Source: Alphaproteobacteria bacterium (GTDB lineage Bacteria; Pseudomonadota; Alphaproteobacteria; Acetobacterales; Acetobacteraceae). From it: DNA of 64,000 bases. The position numbers and the translations under genes are program-made. Each line of letters opens with the position of its first letter. Position 1 is the first letter of the stretch. Under the pieces are notes generated by a model. That model was given only the letters and a program-made list of their open reading frames with translations. It was not told the origin of the DNA and did no database searches. Positions 60,152 to 64,000 of this stretch are shown piece by piece. Location of the stretch: NCBI GenBank assembly GCA_017307285.1, contig JAFKFI010000054.1, positions 168,458-232,457 of the forward strand, read 5' to 3'.

Positions 60152-60576
60152 CGGCGCGCCCTCTCAATGGTGCGCCGGTGCAGGGTCACGCCGAAGCGTG
60201 CTTCCACCTCGGTCGCGAGCTGCGCGCCGGACAGCGCCGGATCGGCCGACGCGACAAACGCCAGCACCTCCGGCGTGAGCTTGTGTGGACCCCGTCGCCC
60301 GCGAGGTTCATCGAGCAGCCCGCGCATGCCCGCGTCGTCGAACGCCGCCGTAATGAGGTAGAACGCCGCCCGAGAATAGCCGTGCCGTTCGGCCGCTACG
60401 GTCGCGCTGAGTCCGTCAAGGACGTGCGCGCGGAGCATCTCGTACTTCACCTGGACCTTGTCCAGGGCAAGGAAGAAAGGCTCCCGGCCGTCGAATAGCG
60501 GCGCGGTGACCGCGCGTGGACGAGAATGCAGCAGTCCGGCGTCCTCGAGCAGCCGAAGGCGAGTTGTCGTGGTCAT
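60148..60576 (-). CDS. Helix-turn-helix protein of the recombinase operon
   Basis: 142 residues with an HTH_29-like region (VLDGLSATVAAERHGYSRAAFYLITAAFDD) and a second winged helix (LTPEVLAFVASADPALSGAQLATEVEARFGVTLHRRTIERARR), the layout of transposase-type DNA-binding domains. Probably a DNA-binding partner or regulator of the recombinase. Overlaps the small gene by ATGA. Confidence 0.65.
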   Translation of the reverse strand: MTTTTRLRLLEDAGLLHSRPRAVTAPLFDGREPFFLALDKVQVKYEMLRAHVLDGLSATVAAERHGYSRAAFYLITAAFDDAGMRGLLDEPRGRRGPHKLTPEVLAFVASADPALSGAQLATEVEARFGVTLHRRTIERARR

Positions 60577-60853
60577 AGGTCGCCCCGATGTGGCGGCAAA
60601 GCCGATTGGGCCGTAGCAGGCGCGGTCCGTGGTCGTCCAATGTTATTTGCCGCTTTCGGGCGTGCGCGCCCCCTGACGCTAGATCGTGTGTTCGAAGTGG
60701 GTTGACATGTTCTGTAACGGATCGAACCTAGCTTACCGCACGGCATTTGTGAGTGGACAGTGCGGCACTAATCACTAGACGACTTTCGAGGCTTTCGGAG
60801 CATGCGCTTGTGCTTCGGGTGGCGGTAAAGGCCGATATGCCGAGCGTCCAACT
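60577..60853. other. Intergenic region upstream of the recombinase operon
   Basis: About 280 bp with no gene. It should carry the promoter of the HTH-recombinase operon; none was identified. Confidence 0.4.
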
Positions 60854-61075
60854 TCAGCGACGCGACAAACACCAGCTTTGCGTTCCGGCCATATCCAGGA
60901 TGACGGCGTGGTGGACAAGGCGATCGACCGCGGCGAGCGTCATGGCGGCATCGGGGAACACGCTCGTCCATTCTCCGAACGGCTGGTTCGAGGTCACTAA
61001 CAGGCTGCGGCGCTCGTAGGTGCCGTCTCGGATGTGGTGGAAAAGCTGGGTGGCGTAGTCTCCGACTTGTTCAAC
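60854..61075 (-). pseudogene. IstB (IS21 helper ATPase) C-terminal remnant
   Basis: Reverse-strand frame: YATQLFHHIRDGTYERRSLL, VTSNQPFGEWTSVFPDAAMT and LAAVDRLVHHAVILDMAGTQ, the end of an IS21-type IstB ATPase, stopping at 60854. Upstream the reading is cut at about 61078, next to the IS256 element. The ATP-binding Walker A part is missing. Confidence 0.85.
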
Positions 61076-61115
61076 GAGTCATGACCGGCGTTCGCGCGCC
61101 GGCGGAGACCACGCC

Positions 61116-62147
61116 ATGGATAGCAATAGCACGATGCCGCCCGCGACCGAGCTGTTTGCGGGAGAGGCTTGGTTCGATCCGATCGAGGCCGGGCTGCGAG
61201 ATCGGGTCCGCGGCTTCATCGAGGAGATGGTCGAGCAGGAGCTGGCGGCGGCACTGGGGCGCGAGCGCTACGCGCGGAGCGCCGGCGGCAAGGGCTACCG
61301 GAATGGGACACGCGAGCGGCAGCTGACCGGCTCCTTCGGCGCGGTGGCGATCAGCGTGCCGCGAGCCCGACTATCGGCGGAGGGCGGCGGGACGCGGGAA
61401 TGGCGCAGCACGGTGCTGCCCCGCTACGCGCGGATGACCCGGCAGGTGGAGGCGCTGATCGCCGGCGCCTATCTCGCCGGAACCAACACGAGACGGGTCA
61501 AGCGCGCCCTGGGCGCGCTGTTCAAGGGGGCGGTGGGCAAGGACGTCGTCAGCCGCACCTGGCGCAAGGTGAAAGGCGACTGCGAGGCCTGGGCCCAGCG
61601 TGACCTCAGCGGCGAAGATGTGGGCCGGCTGATCCTGGACGGCACGGTGGTGAGGGTCCGCCTGGATCGGCGCGCCACCAGCATCTCGCTGCTGGTCGTG
61701 CTCGGCGTGCGCCGCGACGGGCAGAAGGTGCTGCTGGCGGTGCGCAACATGGGCGGTGAGAGCGAGGCGGCATGGCGCGGCGTGCTCGATGATCTCGTCG
61801 CCCGCGGCCTGCAGACGCCGCAGTTTCTGATCATCGACGGCGCCGCCGGTCTGGAGCGGGCGCTCGCCGCGCTTTGGCCCGATGTGCCGACCCAGCGCTG
61901 CACTGTCCACAAACATCGCAACCTGCTGGCCCATGCGCCCGAGACGCTACACGGCGAAGTCTCGGCCGACTACACCGACATGATCTACGCGGCCACGGCG
62001 AAGGAGGTTGAGACGCACCGTCGTGCGTTCCTACGCAAGTGGCGGCTGCGCTGTCCCGCCGTGGCCGTCAGCCTGGAAGAGGCCGGGGAGCGGCTGTTCA
62101 CCTTCACCCGGTTGCCCTGCAGTCAATGGAGATCGGCGCGGACGACG
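61116..62147 (+). pseudogene. IS256-family transposase, 5' part (interrupted)
   Basis: 344 codons: PIEAGLRDRVRGFIEEMVEQELAAALGRERYARSAGGKGYRNG, then GRLILDGTVVRVR (first Asp), LIIDGAAGLERAL (second Asp) and TQRCTVHKHRNL, the IS256 transposase core. It is cut after codons CGG ACG ACG by an IS110 element at 62148. The rest of the gene is in the same frame at 63741-63935. Confidence 0.9.
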
Positions 62148-63740
62148 GATGAGATGGACAAGCGTTTTCGTCGGAGTCCTGCTATTTTTCTTTCTGCGCG
62201 GGCGACCTCGTGGCGAAGAGCGGAGCCTCGGCTGCAAGCTCTGCCGGGCCGCCTTTATCCGAGCCCTGCCGACTTGAGGCGTCCGCGCGCCGTACCTTTT
62301 TGCGGTCTGGGGCTCCATCGCTCGACGAAGTGCTCGTAGGCGACTTCGGCGCGTCGCGCGACGCCCATCTCCTGTTCACGGAGTTTCTTGACGTTGTAGG
62401 CATAGGTCGGTCCGCGCCGGTTGCCCTTCTTCTGGGGTCGCCCTGCCTGCAGCTCCATGCTGCGGACCTTGTTTGCGACCAAGGCCGGCCGCGCCCAGAG
62501 GTATTCGACATCCTTCGTCAGCAGATGCCAGCACAGGACCGTGAGCTTGCGTGCCAATGCGACGGCGGCGATCTGATGCCCGCGCTTCGCTCGAATCCGG
62601 ACGAAGAAGGCGTGCAGCGGTCCCGGTGTCTTCGCCGCCGCCCATGCTGCTTCGACCAGCATCGCGCGCGCATGGCTGCGCCCGACCTTGCTGATGCGTC
62701 CATGATGAGCAGCGCCGAGGCCCGATTGGCGTACACGGGGGTTGAGCCCGACATAGCTCACAAGCTTCTGCGGCGAGGCGAAGCGGCGGATATCCCCGAT
62801 CGCCGCGGTCAGGCCGGCCGCGACCGTCACGTTGATCCCGGTGATCGTGATCAGCCGCTTGATGGCGGGGTCAGCCAGCGCACTGTCCGCAATCGCCCTG
62901 TCGAGCACCGCCAGATCCTCGCCGAGCCGGTCGAGCTCGCGCAGGTGGCGCTCGATCGCGATCCGCTCGTCGTCCGGAATGGGCTGGCGCGAGAGCCAGG
63001 CGCGGCCGACGCCGCTGAACAGATCTGCGTGTGGACAATGCGGGATCAGATAGGCGTACAGGATCGAGTGGACCTCGTTCTTGATCCGCGTCCGATGCCG
63101 CACGACCTGATAGCGGCGGGCAACAAGCCTTCGCATCCGCTCCGTCGCCGCGTCGGGCGTCCAGATCTCCGGCAGATATCCGGCCGCATAAAGGCTGGCG
63201 AGCGTCCCCGCGTCGATCTTATCGGTCTTCACGTGCGCATGGGCGATCGCTTTGACCTGCAGCGGATTGGCGATCACCACGCGCTTCACGAACAGCGCCA
63301 GCACCCGCGACACGGCCATGCAGTTGCCGGTCGCCTCGATCACCACCTCGTCCGTCGCCAGAAGGCTCTTGCCGAAGCCCTCCAGCGCCGTGCGCGTCAT
63401 GTCGATCCGGCCCGCATGCCGCAGCCGGCCGTCTTCCCAGATGACCACCTCCCCGAAGGTGCGGTGGGTATCGATTCCGATCACACGTCGCATCCCTGCC
63501 TCCTCTCGGTCGATCAGACGGGAGCGGCGGGCGACACGACAACTACGGATTCGCGCTCACGGCGCAACCGGGCGAGTCGCAGAGGCGGCCAGCTACAAAC
63601 ACGAGCTCACAGCTCAACGTCCAAGAACGGCCTGCCCGCACCTTCGTGCTCCCGGTGCCTCCGTCCCGGATGGTCGCACCATACGCCGGAATTGCTTTGA
63701 TCCCAGCGGAACGTCGGCACCGGCAATCCTCATACCGGTT
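62148..63740 (-). mobile_element. IS110-family element inserted in the IS256 transposase gene
   Basis: 1593 bp. The flanks join as CGG ACG ACG / ACG AAC GCG, leaving the trinucleotide ACG at both ends (62145-62147 and 63741-63743). IS110 elements generally lack terminal inverted repeats, as here. It carries one transposase on the reverse strand. Confidence 0.85.
62255..63493 (-). CDS. IS110-family transposase
   Basis: 412 residues. DEDD catalytic domain at the start (RRVIGIDTHRTFGEVVIWE, VVIEATGNCMAV, HVKTDKIDAGTLASL) and the C-terminal Ser-region (LITITGINVTVAAGLTAAIGDIRRFASPQKLVSYVGLNPR). It moves the IS110 element by a structure resembling site-specific recombination. Complete and apparently functional. 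Confidence 0.93.
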   Translation of the reverse strand: MRRVIGIDTHRTFGEVVIWEDGRLRHAGRIDMTRTALEGFGKSLLATDEVVIEATGNCMAVSRVLALFVKRVVIANPLQVKAIAHAHVKTDKIDAGTLASLYAAGYLPEIWTPDAATERMRRLVARRYQVVRHRTRIKNEVHSILYAYLIPHCPHADLFSGVGRAWLSRQPIPDDERIAIERHLRELDRLGEDLAVLDRAIADSALADPAIKRLITITGINVTVAAGLTAAIGDIRRFASPQKLVSYVGLNPRVRQSGLGAAHHGRISKVGRSHARAMLVEAAWAAAKTPGPLHAFFVRIRAKRGHQIAAVALARKLTVLCWHLLTKDVEYLWARPALVANKVRSMELQAGRPQKKGNRRGPTYAYNVKKLREQEMGVARRAEVAYEHFVERWSPRPQKGTARGRLKSAGLG

Positions 63741-63935
63741 ACGAACGCGATCGAACGATTGCACGAAGAATTCAAGCGGCGGATCAAGACGCAGACCGTC
63801 CTGCCTTCCGCCGAGACCGCGGCGATGTTGTTCTGGGCCCTGCTCGCCTCCGGGCATATCGTGATGCGCAAGGTCGATGGTTGGCAAACCCTCGCCGAGC
63901 AGCCTTCAAAGCAGACAATTGACCTCGCAGCCTGA
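63741..63935 (+). pseudogene. IS256-family transposase, 3' part
   Basis: Continues the interrupted gene: NAIERLHEEFKRRIKTQTVL and FWALLASGHIVMRKVDGWQTL to the stop at 63935. In the same frame as the 5' part, so the gene would be restored by clean loss of the IS110 element. Confidence 0.9.
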
Positions 63936-64000
63936 TCCGCTCACCGTCATCACGTCGGAGACGCCGACCAGGCAATTTCAACACAACTCGCGACGGCACC

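Noticed and set aside
63950..64000. Partial likeness between the window's last 50 bases and the IstB segment at 61030-61080, possibly IS256 ends
   Set aside because: A 9-base match (GTCGGAGAC against GTCTCCGAC) is visible, but the left one is inside IstB coding sequence and the rest matches poorly, so IS256 ends cannot be set.

Overview
High-GC alphaproteobacterial DNA, most likely a plasmid or genomic island of a Methylobacterium-, Acetobacteraceae- or Sphingomonas-like bacterium. The host is inferred from base composition, gene style (ATGA/GTGA-coupled operons, GTG starts) and protein families; no rRNA or other taxonomic marker is present. I saw no rRNA, tRNA or CRISPR array. The window reads as an accumulated metal and metalloid resistance island, broken up by insertion sequences, two unrelated site-specific recombinases and several decayed genes.

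Layout. 1-2.3 kb: the 5' part of a hydantoinase/oxoprolinase gene and a chimeric remnant (plasmid-type protein joined to an ABC permease tail). 2.35-6.2 kb: a DUF2786 protein, a small basic protein, a tyrosine integrase and, behind it, a perfect 19-bp inverted repeat. 6.6-10.2 kb: the cobalt/nickel exporter pair dmeR-dmeF with its operator, an outer-membrane protein and a YVTN beta-propeller protein. 10.3-13.7 kb: an ATP-grasp-like Cj0069 protein followed by an IS5-type and an IS701-type element that share a CTAG target. 13.8-17.4 kb: PepSY proteins, a DUF1259 protein and divergent chromate genes (chrB and a chrB-like gene running into a chrA stub).

17.7-23.1 kb: a six-gene operon (TIGR04282 glycosyltransferase, GT87-like mannosyltransferase, radical SAM/SPASM protein, GT2, nucleoside phosphorylase, DoxX-like protein) that resembles an arsenosugar or arsenolipid pathway. 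23.1-24.5 kb: merT with a GDCCVxC protein, a divergent merR, and a second, truncated merR. 25.3-31.8 kb: arsM-arsR-MFS facing acr3 (internally deleted), arsJ, its partner GAPDH and an ArsR-ArsC fusion. 32.5-37.6 kb: an operon of a mercury-type MerR, an HMA protein, a CcdA-like protein, a P1B ATPase with YPC in place of CPC, and an MFS transporter.

38-45.2 kb: the most unusual part, nuoA-H-J-K-L-M-N, i.e. only the seven membrane subunits of complex I. NuoA, NuoH and NuoN lack residues needed for quinone coupling or proton transfer, while NuoK and NuoM keep theirs; nuoJ carries an in-frame amber codon. DUF4396 and PRC-barrel genes follow. 47-56.9 kb: a copper module (response regulator, sensor kinase, cytochrome c, Met-rich protein, copA, copB, small secreted proteins). 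56.8-64 kb: flgB, which looks like a junction with chromosomal-type DNA, then a large serine recombinase with two partner genes, IstB and IS66 remnants, and an IS256 transposase interrupted in frame by an IS110 element.
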